Below, piece after piece: positions 14,844 to 22,185 of a stretch of DNA of 32,029 nt. Numbering within the stretch: the first letter of the stretch is position 1; each line of letters begins with the position of its first letter. The stretch is from Anaerolineae bacterium. Lineage in GTDB: Bacteria; Chloroflexota; Anaerolineae; Aggregatilineales; Phototrophicaceae. A program made the position numbers and the translations under genes. Below the pieces are notes generated by a model. The model did no database searches. It saw only the letters and a list, made by a program, of their open reading frames with translations, and had not been told where the DNA came from. The stretch covers positions 1 to 32,029 of the forward strand of contig JAJDUC010000073.1 in the NCBI GenBank assembly GCA_022826865.1, read 5' to 3'.

Positions 14844-16844
14844 ATGCAAAGCGAAATCTACGGCGGGGCGGAGCTGCTGCCGACGACGCGGACCCGGGGG
14901 CTTGGGCGCGAGGGCAAGCTGCCTTTCGACGAAGACATGCTCTTGAATGAAGCCAGCGGCAACCTCTTTGCGATGACGCAGAATGTCGCGATGGGCTGGC
15001 ATCCGGAAGAGGTCAACCGCGAGCAATATGTGATTGTCAGCACCAAGGGCGGCTTGCGCGCCGAGGACGGCAGACCGATCGCCCTAGGATATCATACCGG
15101 GCACTGGGAAATCAGCCTGCTGGTCAAAGAAGCGGCTGAAACGATTCGCGCGCAGGACGCCATCCCCTTTGCCATATACTGCTCCGATCCCTGTGATGGG
15201 CGCTCGCAGGGCACAAGCGGTATGATGGACAGCTTGGCTTACCGCAACGATGCCGCGCTGGTGATGCGGCGCATGATCCGCTCTTTGCCGACGCGTGACG
15301 GCGTCATGGGCGTGGCCACCTGCGACAAAGGGCTCCCGGCCGCCATGATCGCCCTGGCCGGCTGCGGCGACTTGCCGGGCATCATCGTTCCCGGCGGCGT
15401 GACCCTGCCGGCTGAGGGCGCGGAAGACGCCGGTACGGTGCAAACAATTGGGGCGCGTTTTGCCCACGGCATGATCAGCCTCGACTACGCGGCCGAGATG
15501 GGCTGCAAAGCCTGCGGGTCGTCGGGCGGCGGCTGCCAGTTTCTGGGCACGGCGGCCACATCGCAGATTGTAGCCGAGGCCCTGGGCATGAGTTTGCCGC
15601 ATAGCGCGCTTGTGCCCTCCGGCGAGCCGGTCTGGCTGGACAATGCGAAGCGCTCGGCATTGGCGCTGCTGAACTTGAAAGCGTCCGGCGCGACGATGGC
15701 CGATGTCTTGACGCCGGCGGCGCTGGAGAACGCTATGCTGGTGCATTCGGCCTTTGGCGGCTCGACCAATCTTCTGCTGCACATTCCGGCGATTGCACAT
15801 GCCGCAGGCCTGACCCCGCCGACCGTTGACGATTGGATCCGCGTCAATCGCAGCACGCCGCGTTTGGTCGACGCCTTGCCCAACGGGCCGCGCAATCACC
15901 CGACGGTACAGGTCTTTATGGCCGGCGGCGCGCCCGAAGTCATGTGTCATTTGCGTGACATGGGCCTGCTGGATACGGCTGCCCGGACGGTGACCGGCGA
16001 TACGCTGGCGACAGTCTTGGATTGGTGGGAGAACAGCGACCGCCGGCGAAACGCGCGCGAGCGCCTGCGCGCAAGCGACGGCATTGATCCCGACGATGTG
16101 ATTATGTCTGCCGATGATGCGCGCGACCGCGGCATGACGAGCACAGTCGTCTTCCCGATGGGCAATATCGCGCCCGAAGGATCAGTCATCAAAGCGACCG
16201 CCATCGACCCGAGCGTCGTCGATGCCGACGGCAACTACCGACATCGGGGACCGGCCCGCGTCTTCACCTCGGAACGGGCGGCGATACGGGCGCTGAAGGG
16301 CTTGGAAGGCGAGCCGATCCAGGCCGGCGATGTGCTGGTGTTGAACGGCATCGGCCCTATGGGCACGGGCATGGAAGAGACCTATCAGTTGACCTCGGCG
16401 CTGAAATTCATCCCTTGGGGCAAGCATGTCGCCATCATTACAGATGCCCGCTTTTCCGGCGTATCGACCGGCGCCTGCATCGGCCACGTCGGTCCCGAGG
16501 CTTTGGCGGGCGGCCCCATCGGCAAGCTGCGCGATGGCGACCTGATCGAGATTGACATCGACCGAAACAACTTGACCGGCGCAGTCGCCCTGGTGGGCAC
16601 GGCGGCGGGCGCGCTGACGCCGGAGGAGGCGAGGACGCTGCTGGACGAGCGGAGGCCGCATCCCGACCTGCAGCCCCATCCCGATCTGCCGGCGGATACG
16701 CGCCTCTGGGCGGCGCTGCAGGCGGCCAGCGGCGGCGTCTGGGCCGGCAGCGTCTACGATGTGGACAAAATCACCGACATCTTGAATGCCGGGCTGCAAT
16801 CCTTGTCTGAACAGCGGACGGAAGAACAAATGCCTGAATTGTAA
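14844..16844 (+). CDS. yjhG: YjhG/YagF-type D-xylonate dehydratase (IlvD/EDD family)
   Basis: A 666-residue iron-sulfur dehydratase, close in length and wording to E. coli YjhG/YagF (about 655). I start it at the ATG at 14844, eight bases after AGGAG. A TTG-started reading from 14652 would add 64 residues not seen in the family. Cys-containing motifs that probably hold the Fe-S cluster are [10 protein letters not shown] (Cys117), TCDKGLPAA (Cys160) and [14 protein letters not shown] (Cys224, Cys231). Other shared blocks are [17 protein letters not shown] and [16 protein letters not shown], the latter shared across IlvD/EDD enzymes. YjhG enzymes convert D-xylonate to 2-keto-3-deoxy-xylonate in the cytoplasm. 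The FAH-family enzyme in this window fits the next step. The SnoaL-like gene follows by 79 bases and is probably co-transcribed. Confidence 0.92.
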   Translation: MQSEIYGGAELLPTTRTRGLGREGKLPFDEDMLLNEASGNLFAMTQNVAMGWHPEEVNREQYVIVSTKGGLRAEDGRPIALGYHTGHWEISLLVKEAAETIRAQDAIPFAIYCSDPCDGRSQGTSGMMDSLAYRNDAALVMRRMIRSLPTRDGVMGVATCDKGLPAAMIALAGCGDLPGIIVPGGVTLPAEGAEDAGTVQTIGARFAHGMISLDYAAEMGCKACGSSGGGCQFLGTAATSQIVAEALGMSLPHSALVPSGEPVWLDNAKRSALALLNLKASGATMADVLTPAALENAMLVHSAFGGSTNLLLHIPAIAHAAGLTPPTVDDWIRVNRSTPRLVDALPNGPRNHPTVQVFMAGGAPEVMCHLRDMGLLDTAARTVTGDTLATVLDWWENSDRRRNARERLRASDGIDPDDVIMSADDARDRGMTSTVVFPMGNIAPEGSVIKATAIDPSVVDADGNYRHRGPARVFTSERAAIRALKGLEGEPIQAGDVLVLNGIGPMGTGMEETYQLTSALKFIPWGKHVAIITDARFSGVSTGACIGHVGPEALAGGPIGKLRDGDLIEIDIDRNNLTGAVALVGTAAGALTPEEARTLLDERRPHPDLQPHPDLPADTRLWAALQAASGGVWAGSVYDVDKITDILNAGLQSLSEQRTEEQMPEL

Positions 16845-16871
16845 CTCTTTATCCTAAACAGGATTCGTAAT

Positions 16872-16899
16872 GTAGGGGCAAGCCTTGGCTCGTCCGCAA
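16872..16899. repeat. Degraded GTAGGGGC repeat upstream of the SnoaL-like gene
   Basis: TGTAGGGGCAAGCC is followed by TTGGCTCGTCC. The AGCC/GGCT arms still pair, but the second half of the usual repeat is lost. It sits 25 bases before the SnoaL-like start, and it creates an in-frame TTG at 16885 that lengthens the frame artificially. Confidence 0.4.
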
Positions 16900-16923
16900 A
16901 CAGAAAATAGGTCGGGAATCTAT

Positions 16924-18006
16924 ATGTCCACGCAACTGAACCAGGCGAATAAAGAAGCGGTCTGGGATTTCTGGCAGCGGCTCAATCACGCGACGCTTGA
17001 TGAATTGCCGGGTCTGCTGCGATCAGCCCTTCATGCGGATGTGGATTGGAATGTATCCGCGCCGGTCGATCAAGTGATTGGCGTTGAGGCGGTGATTGCC
17101 GATTTCTGGCTGCCCTTGCGCCGCGCCTTTCCCGATCTGAAGCGCGCGCCTTATGTCTTCATGGGCGGCATTGACGCCGGCTCGGCGCTCTACGCGACGG
17201 CGGCCGGCGAGGAGTGGGTCAGCGGCTGTGGTTACTTTACCGGCGTCTTTGCAGAGGACTGGCTGGGCATACCGGCGACCGGGCGCAAAACCAATATCTG
17301 GTTCGGCGTATTCTATGTCATGCGCGAGGGCAAGATCGCGGAGACATATCTGCAAGTGGATGTGCTGGCGGTGATGCGGCAGGCGGGCTACCAGGCGCTG
17401 CCGCCGGCTTTCGGCGCTGAAGGCGGCAAGGTTCCAGGACCGCGCGCGAAAGACGGCATATTGCTGACCGAGCAGGACAGAATGGAGTCGCGCAAGAGCC
17501 AGCAGCTTGTGCAGGCGATGGCGCGCGGTATGCGCCGCTACCTGCGCGATCGCGATGGCGGCGATTTGACTTCGATGGAACAGCTAAAATATTGGCATGA
17601 AGATATGAAATGGTATGGCCCCAGCGGCATTGGCGCTTGCTTCAGCCATGAAGAATACGAGGACTTTCATCAGCGGCCCTGGCTGCATGGCTTCGGCGAC
17701 CGCCATATCAGCCGGGAGGGCAGCGGCCGGCGCATGGGGCGGCTCGGCGAAGGCGCTTATTGCTGCGGCGGCATCTGGGACACCGCTTATTCGCATCATC
17801 ATGGCGAATACGCCGGCATCCCCGCCACCGGTAAACTGATGACGCTGCGCGATTTTGACTGGTGGAAGCGCGAAGGCGAATATCTGATCGAGAATTGGGT
17901 GCCGATCGACCTGATCGACCTGCTGCGACAGATGGATGTCGACTTGATGGAACGGCTGCGCCTGCAAATCGAGGCGCGGCGACGGGGCGCCCCGGGGCTC
18001 TGGTAG
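16924..18006 (+). CDS. Tandem SnoaL/NTF2-like domain protein
   Basis: A 360-residue protein made of two NTF2-like (SnoaL polyketide-cyclase family) domains, about 5-150 and 195-340. Each has a starting helix (VWDFWQRL...; LKYWHEDMKWYGPSGIG), a region about visits to an acceptor site, and a GIPATG turn followed by a strand and FGVFYVMREGKIAE or LRDFDWWKREGEYLIENW. The repeated GIPATGRK and GIPATGKL mark the duplication. The fold hosts isomerases, dehydratases and ester cyclases; no reaction can be named. The ATG at 16924 is preferred over a TTG at 16885 that lies inside a repeat. The likely job is in the same sugar-acid pathway, by co-transcription only. Confidence 0.8.
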   Translation: MSTQLNQANKEAVWDFWQRLNHATLDELPGLLRSALHADVDWNVSAPVDQVIGVEAVIADFWLPLRRAFPDLKRAPYVFMGGIDAGSALYATAAGEEWVSGCGYFTGVFAEDWLGIPATGRKTNIWFGVFYVMREGKIAETYLQVDVLAVMRQAGYQALPPAFGAEGGKVPGPRAKDGILLTEQDRMESRKSQQLVQAMARGMRRYLRDRDGGDLTSMEQLKYWHEDMKWYGPSGIGACFSHEEYEDFHQRPWLHGFGDRHISREGSGRRMGRLGEGAYCCGGIWDTAYSHHHGEYAGIPATGKLMTLRDFDWWKREGEYLIENWVPIDLIDLLRQMDVDLMERLRLQIEARRRGAPGLW

Positions 18007-18015
18007 CGAGCTGAG

Positions 18016-18040
18016 GCCGCCCGGGATCGGGCGGCATTCT
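18016..18040 (+). terminator. Hairpin after the SnoaL-like gene
   Basis: GCCGCCCG (18016-18023) pairs perfectly with CGGGCGGC (18028-18035), loop GGAT, nine bases after the stop codon, followed by ATTCT. The stem is strong but the T-run poor. It is a likely end for the YjhG-SnoaL transcript. Confidence 0.55.
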
Positions 18041-18059
18041 AGCGACGTTCTTTGAACGC

Positions 18060-18213
18060 GGCAGTGTATCAGAGTCGGTCGAATTTCTTTAAGTGCCGAC
18101 GAATTGGTAGGGGCGACTCGCCGAGTCGCCCGATTTCGATTCTGTTCGTACCCATCGGGCGATCCACCGGATCGCCCCTACCAGACTATTTCAGCCGAGA
18201 TCGATACATTGCC
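18060..18213 (+). repeat. MITE-like element, short form, copy 2
   Basis: 154 bases, the same length and orientation as the copy at 5579-5732, and alike along its whole length. The ends are GGCAGTGTATC-AGAG-TCGGTCGA and, from the right, GGCAATGTATC-GATC-TCGGCTGA. The internal core GGTAGGGGCGACTCG/CGAGTCGCCC and GGGCGATCC/GGATCGCCC hairpins are intact. Differences in the end repeats suggest it is older than the 28577 copy. Confidence 0.8.
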
Positions 18214-18416
18214 TTGAATGCGGTTTGTTGCTTGCGCCCACAAAGCTTGTTATTCTTATATTCGCCTTCGGGCAAAGCGGGCCGCCTGCGATCAAATTCA
18301 TTGACCGGAGACGAGGCTATGCGCCGGGGCCCAGTAGAGCGAGCGGAGGGAGGCGCCAAGATATATTTCGGAAACGCAAGAAAATCGAATTGTAAGCCCT
18401 ATAAAGGAGTAAGAAG
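18214..18416. other. Leader region of the peptide-transport genes
   Basis: No gene is seen. A weak promoter candidate is TTGCGC (18232-18237) and TTATAT (18256-18261), 18 bases apart. A long leader follows. AAAGGAG lies just before the binding-protein ATG at 18417. Confidence 0.3.
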
Positions 18417-20039
18417 ATGACGAAGAGAATACTGACAATAGCATTCCTTTTGCTGGCATTGCTGCTGCTGGCGGCGCCGGTGCATCCGCAAGAAGCGAAT
18501 GAAGGCGGTACGCTGATCATGATGCAATCCGCCGATGTGATTGCCTGGGATCAGACCAGAACGACCTGGCCCAGCATCCGCAACGTGCGTCCGCTCTATG
18601 ACACGCTGCTCACAGTGGATGAAAACGATAATCTGCTGCCATTCCTGGCCACCGATTGGGAGATTTCTGAGGATGGCCTGGAATACACCTTCCATCTGCG
18701 CGACGATGTGATGTTCCACGATGGCACACCCTGGAATGCCGATGCTGTGATCTTCAATATCCAGCGGCAACTTGATGATCCCGATGCCCGCGGCCACGTG
18801 CGCTTGAGCAAAATTCAACAGATGGAAGCCGTTGATGACCACACGGTCAAAATTTGGATCGACAAACCCAATGGCGACTTCATCTATATCGTAGCGGTGG
18901 GCACGGATGCTTATCAAATCAGCCCGACGGCCTGGGGCGAAGATGGCTCAACCTTCCACGAAAATCCGGTTGGCACCGGCGCATTCATGTTCAAGTCGCA
19001 TGAACCGCAGAGCGAGATTCAATATGTCGCCAATCCGAATTATTGGCAAGGCGCGCCCCTGCTCGATGGCCTGACCATTCGCATCCATGGCGATACCACC
19101 GTGCGCTTGATCGAGGTCGAATCGGAAAATGTGCATTATGTCGATGGCATTGAGCCGGAAGACGCGGTGCGTTTGCAGGGTGAAGGCCGTTTCGTCGTGA
19201 ACACCCCGGTCGGCCCCGGCGTGACTATGATCAGCATCAACACATCGCGCTATCCCATGACAGAGCTGTCGCTGCGTCAAGCGCTGGCGCACGCGGTCGA
19301 TTTTGACGCGATCATCGAAGAGGTCCTCTTCGGCTTGCCGCAGCGCTCGCGCGGCGGCGTTTCTCCGAACTCGCCCTATTGGACTGATGATCTGCCGCCG
19401 ATTGCGCCCTACGATCCGGAGCGGGCGGGAGAGATCCTGGACGAAGCCGGCTGGCTGCTGGCCGATGACGGCTTCCGTTATCGCGATTGCAACGATCGAA
19501 CCGTAGACTGTGTGGATGGAAAAGAGCGACTGGTCGTCAATATCATCTCGGCTGACTTCGCGCTCTGGGGGCTGTTCAACGAGATCTACCAGCAATACCT
19601 GACGGACATCGGCATCGACGCCCCGATCAAGACGGCCGAATGGAACGCCATGCTGGATGAATGGCGCGAAAACCAGGGCAATTGGACCTTCGGCCACCAC
19701 TCGCAGGGTTCCTTCTTCGCCGTAACATCAGCAATTGAAGCGGCCTGGGCGCCGGATTCATTCTGGTCGATCTACCAGATTGACGACGCGACCGATCCCT
19801 ATCTGGTTGAGGTGGCGGAGGAACTGCAGGCGACATTCGACGCCTTTTCAGCCACGACCGATCTGGAAGAGCGCAAGCGGCTCTCGCACCAGGCGCAGCG
19901 CATCTTCCTGGAGCAGCAGTTGACGATCTGGGGTTGGCACTCGCCCTGGATTAACGTCATCAACCCTGCGGTTGAGGGCATCGAATGGGAGTTGGGCGGT
20001 CGCATCCCGCTCTTCCACAAGGCTTGGCTCAACGAGTAG
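18417..20039 (+). CDS. Peptide/oligopeptide ABC transporter substrate-binding protein (SBP family 5)
   Basis: A 540-residue extracytoplasmic binding protein. The first 25 residues (MTKRILTIAFLLLALLLLAA) are a signal peptide without a lipobox. The mature part has the family-5 (DppA/OppA/NikA) landmarks. YDTLLTVDENDNLLPFLATDW comes early, with YTFHLRDDVMFHDGTPWNADAV and NPVGTGAFMFK following. PLLDGLTIR, LRQALAHAVDFDAI and YDPERAGEILDEAGW lie further on. It captures a peptide or similar ligand for the two permeases encoded just downstream. The Shine-Dalgarno AAGGAG is eight bases before the ATG. The next gene is 133 bases on, with a hairpin between, a common way to keep binding protein in excess. 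Ligand type is inferred from family and from the peptidase genes that follow. Confidence 0.9.
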   Translation: MTKRILTIAFLLLALLLLAAPVHPQEANEGGTLIMMQSADVIAWDQTRTTWPSIRNVRPLYDTLLTVDENDNLLPFLATDWEISEDGLEYTFHLRDDVMFHDGTPWNADAVIFNIQRQLDDPDARGHVRLSKIQQMEAVDDHTVKIWIDKPNGDFIYIVAVGTDAYQISPTAWGEDGSTFHENPVGTGAFMFKSHEPQSEIQYVANPNYWQGAPLLDGLTIRIHGDTTVRLIEVESENVHYVDGIEPEDAVRLQGEGRFVVNTPVGPGVTMISINTSRYPMTELSLRQALAHAVDFDAIIEEVLFGLPQRSRGGVSPNSPYWTDDLPPIAPYDPERAGEILDEAGWLLADDGFRYRDCNDRTVDCVDGKERLVVNIISADFALWGLFNEIYQQYLTDIGIDAPIKTAEWNAMLDEWRENQGNWTFGHHSQGSFFAVTSAIEAAWAPDSFWSIYQIDDATDPYLVEVAEELQATFDAFSATTDLEERKRLSHQAQRIFLEQQLTIWGWHSPWINVINPAVEGIEWELGGRIPLFHKAWLNE

Positions 20040-20060
20040 GGCCAGCGATTTCGGATTGTA

Positions 20061-20098
20061 AAGGGACGGCAGGCGTCGCGAGGCGCTTGCCGCCCCTT
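20061..20098 (+). terminator. Stem-loop between the binding-protein and permease genes
   Basis: AAGGGaCGGCA (20061-20071) pairs with TGCCGcCCCTT (20088-20098) except for one internal mismatch. No T-run follows. It probably acts as a partial terminator or 3' stabiliser of the abundant binding-protein mRNA, not as a full stop, since the permease gene has no clear promoter. Confidence 0.4.
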
Positions 20099-20172
20099 CG
20101 CGCGATTATTCACAGCGAGACTCTCACCGGCCTGGCTGGCTTCTTTGGCGGCAGCGTAGAGATTAACAGGCG

Positions 20173-21105
20173 ATGCAAAAATATATCGTAAAGCGCCTGC
20201 TTCTGGCGATTCCAACAATACTAGGCGCAGTCACCCTGGTCTGGTTTGCCATGCAACTGGCGCCCGGGGATCCGGCCGTGATGTTCGTGCCGCCGGATTT
20301 CCAAGGCGAAGAGGCGGAAGAATACCTGGCAAAGGTCAACGAGAAGTATGGCTTCAACGATCCGCTGCCGCTTCAATACTTGCGCTACATGCGCAATACG
20401 CTTCAACTTGATTTCGGCACGTCCTTGCGCACATTGCGCCCGGTGACGGAAGATCTGGTACGCCGGGTGCCGAATACCGCTCGTCTCGGTATAGCCGCTT
20501 TTCTGCTGTCGATGGCGGTGGGCATCCCCTTGGGCGTTTGGGCTGCAATCATGCGAGGGACTTGGAATGATGGCGCTTTGATGGTCTTGGCATTGATTGG
20601 CGTGTCGATGCCCAACTTTTGGTTTGCCTATGTGCTGATTCTCATATTTGGATTGCATATTCCCATCTTGCCCCCATCAGGACTTGGCGGCTTCAAGCAC
20701 ATGATTCTGCCCACCACCGTATTAGGTTTGTCGATTGCGGGGTCGCTTGCGCGTTATTCCCGTTCGAGCATGCTGGAAGTCATCAATCATGATTATGTGC
20801 GGACAGCGCGAGCCAAAGGATTAGCGGAACGCAAAGTTCTTATTGGACACGCCTTTCGCAATGGGCTGATCTCTGTCGTGACGATACTGGGCATAAACTT
20901 CGGTTTCATTCTGGCTGGTTCAGTCATCGTGGAGACGGTGTTCGCTTGGCCCGGCGTCGGCTTGTATTTGATCGATGGCATCAGCGGCCGCGATTTTCCC
21001 GTGGTGCAGGGCGCGGTGCTGCTGATCGCCATTGCTGTTGTGATGGGCAATCTGGTCACAGATCTGCTTTTGGTCTATATAGATCCGCGCATTCGCTATG
21101 AATGA
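20173..21105 (+). CDS. Peptide ABC transporter permease (DppB/OppB-like)
   Basis: A 310-residue inner-membrane permease with about six membrane segments. It starts KRLLLAIPTILGAVTLVW, as DppB-type permeases do, and has GDPAVMFVPP in the first loop. The cytoplasmic EAA loop reads HDYVRTARAKGLAERKVL then HAFRNGLI, the docking site for the transporter ATPase. The end, WPGVGLYLIDGISGRDFPVVQG, is strongly conserved in the family. It forms the channel with the next gene's product. The ATG has only AACAGG upstream. The matching ATPases (DppD/DppF type) are not in the window. Confidence 0.92.
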   Translation: MQKYIVKRLLLAIPTILGAVTLVWFAMQLAPGDPAVMFVPPDFQGEEAEEYLAKVNEKYGFNDPLPLQYLRYMRNTLQLDFGTSLRTLRPVTEDLVRRVPNTARLGIAAFLLSMAVGIPLGVWAAIMRGTWNDGALMVLALIGVSMPNFWFAYVLILIFGLHIPILPPSGLGGFKHMILPTTVLGLSIAGSLARYSRSSMLEVINHDYVRTARAKGLAERKVLIGHAFRNGLISVVTILGINFGFILAGSVIVETVFAWPGVGLYLIDGISGRDFPVVQGAVLLIAIAVVMGNLVTDLLLVYIDPRIRYE

Positions 21106-21162
21106 TCGGGATCCGCTGTCTGCTATGCCGGCGCGAGTTGTCAGTTGTTCGGGAGTGGCCGC

Positions 21163-22074
21163 GTGACAGTTTCAGGACAAGAGCAACTCTCTAAACAAGC
21201 AATCGCCCAGCTCGAAGCTGACGAATTGCTGCATATTTCTGGCGCCCGGCGCGCTTGGCACGAATTCCGACGCAACCGTTTCGCCCTGCTCGGCTCCGTT
21301 TTCATCGTCTTCATCGCGCTGATGGGCATCCTGGCGCCGGTGGTTTCGACCCATGATCCCTACAAGCAGTCGCTGCGAAAGCGAATGAAGCCGCCGTCTG
21401 CGGAGCATTGGATGGGCACTGATGAGCTGGGACGAGATTTTTACTCTCGCCTGGCCTATGGCGCGCGCGTGTCGCTATTTGTTGGCATCGTCGGCACCGC
21501 TCTTGGCGTCCTCTCCGGCACGATCGTCGGCTTGATTTCAGGGTTCTTTGGCGGTTGGGTCGACACACTGGTGATGCGGATTATCGACGTCATGTACGCC
21601 TTTCCTGGCATTGTGCTGGCGATATTGTTCGTGGCCGTCTTGGGACCGAGCTTGTTCAACTTAATCATCGTGCTGGCAATCTGGGCGACCCCAACATTGT
21701 CGCGCATCGTGCGCGGCAACGTGCTCTCACTGAAGGAGCAAGATTATGTGCAAGCCGCCCGCGCTCTGGGGGCGGGGCGGGCGCGAATCATGTTCTTGCA
21801 CCTGCTGCCGAATACGCTGGCGCCCATCATCGTCTATGCGACCCTCGGCGTCGCCGGCGCCATCTTGACGACGGCGGCTTTGGGTTTCCTCGGTTTGGGC
21901 GTGCAGCCGCCGCAGGCCGAATGGGGCAATATGCTCAGCAACGGCCGGCAATATTTGCGGAGGGCGCCGCTTCTGATGATCTTTCCCGGGGCGCTGATCT
22001 CCATGACGGTGATCTCGATTAATCTGATCGGCGATGCGTTGCGCGACGCCCTCGATCCCTATATTCAAAGTTAA
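21163..22074 (+). CDS. Peptide ABC transporter permease (DppC/OppC-like)
   Basis: 303 residues from a GTG at 21163, which has GGGAG upstream; a TTG at 21145 would add six residues. An N-terminal cytoplasmic stretch of about 40 residues precedes the first membrane segment, as in DppC/OppC. The HWMGTDELGRDFYSRLAYGAR block, the EAA loop QDYVQAARALGAGRARIM then LLPNTLAPIIV, and the late LGLGVQPPQAEWGNML are characteristic. It pairs with the preceding permease. The gene begins 57 bases after that one. The peptidase gene follows after about 110 bases, probably on the same transcript. Confidence 0.92.
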   Translation: MTVSGQEQLSKQAIAQLEADELLHISGARRAWHEFRRNRFALLGSVFIVFIALMGILAPVVSTHDPYKQSLRKRMKPPSAEHWMGTDELGRDFYSRLAYGARVSLFVGIVGTALGVLSGTIVGLISGFFGGWVDTLVMRIIDVMYAFPGIVLAILFVAVLGPSLFNLIIVLAIWATPTLSRIVRGNVLSLKEQDYVQAARALGAGRARIMFLHLLPNTLAPIIVYATLGVAGAILTTAALGFLGLGVQPPQAEWGNMLSNGRQYLRRAPLLMIFPGALISMTVISINLIGDALRDALDPYIQS

Positions 22075-22185
22075 GGTCCCGGAGCGCGACATCACTCCCG
22101 GGCTCACAAGCGCTGAAACTCATTGCGCCGACGGGCTCCGCATGAATGGGCTTGACGCAATTATTCGCTTTTGCGAGGAATCGTT

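Noticed and set aside
16885..16923. N-terminal extension of the SnoaL-like protein
   Set aside because: The TTG lies inside a GTAGGGGC repeat; the ATG at 16924 begins the family-like sequence.
22075..22185. Promoter before the DPP-like gene (TTGACG near 22151)
   Set aside because: No -10 match lies 16-18 bases downstream; the gene is probably read from the permease transcript.
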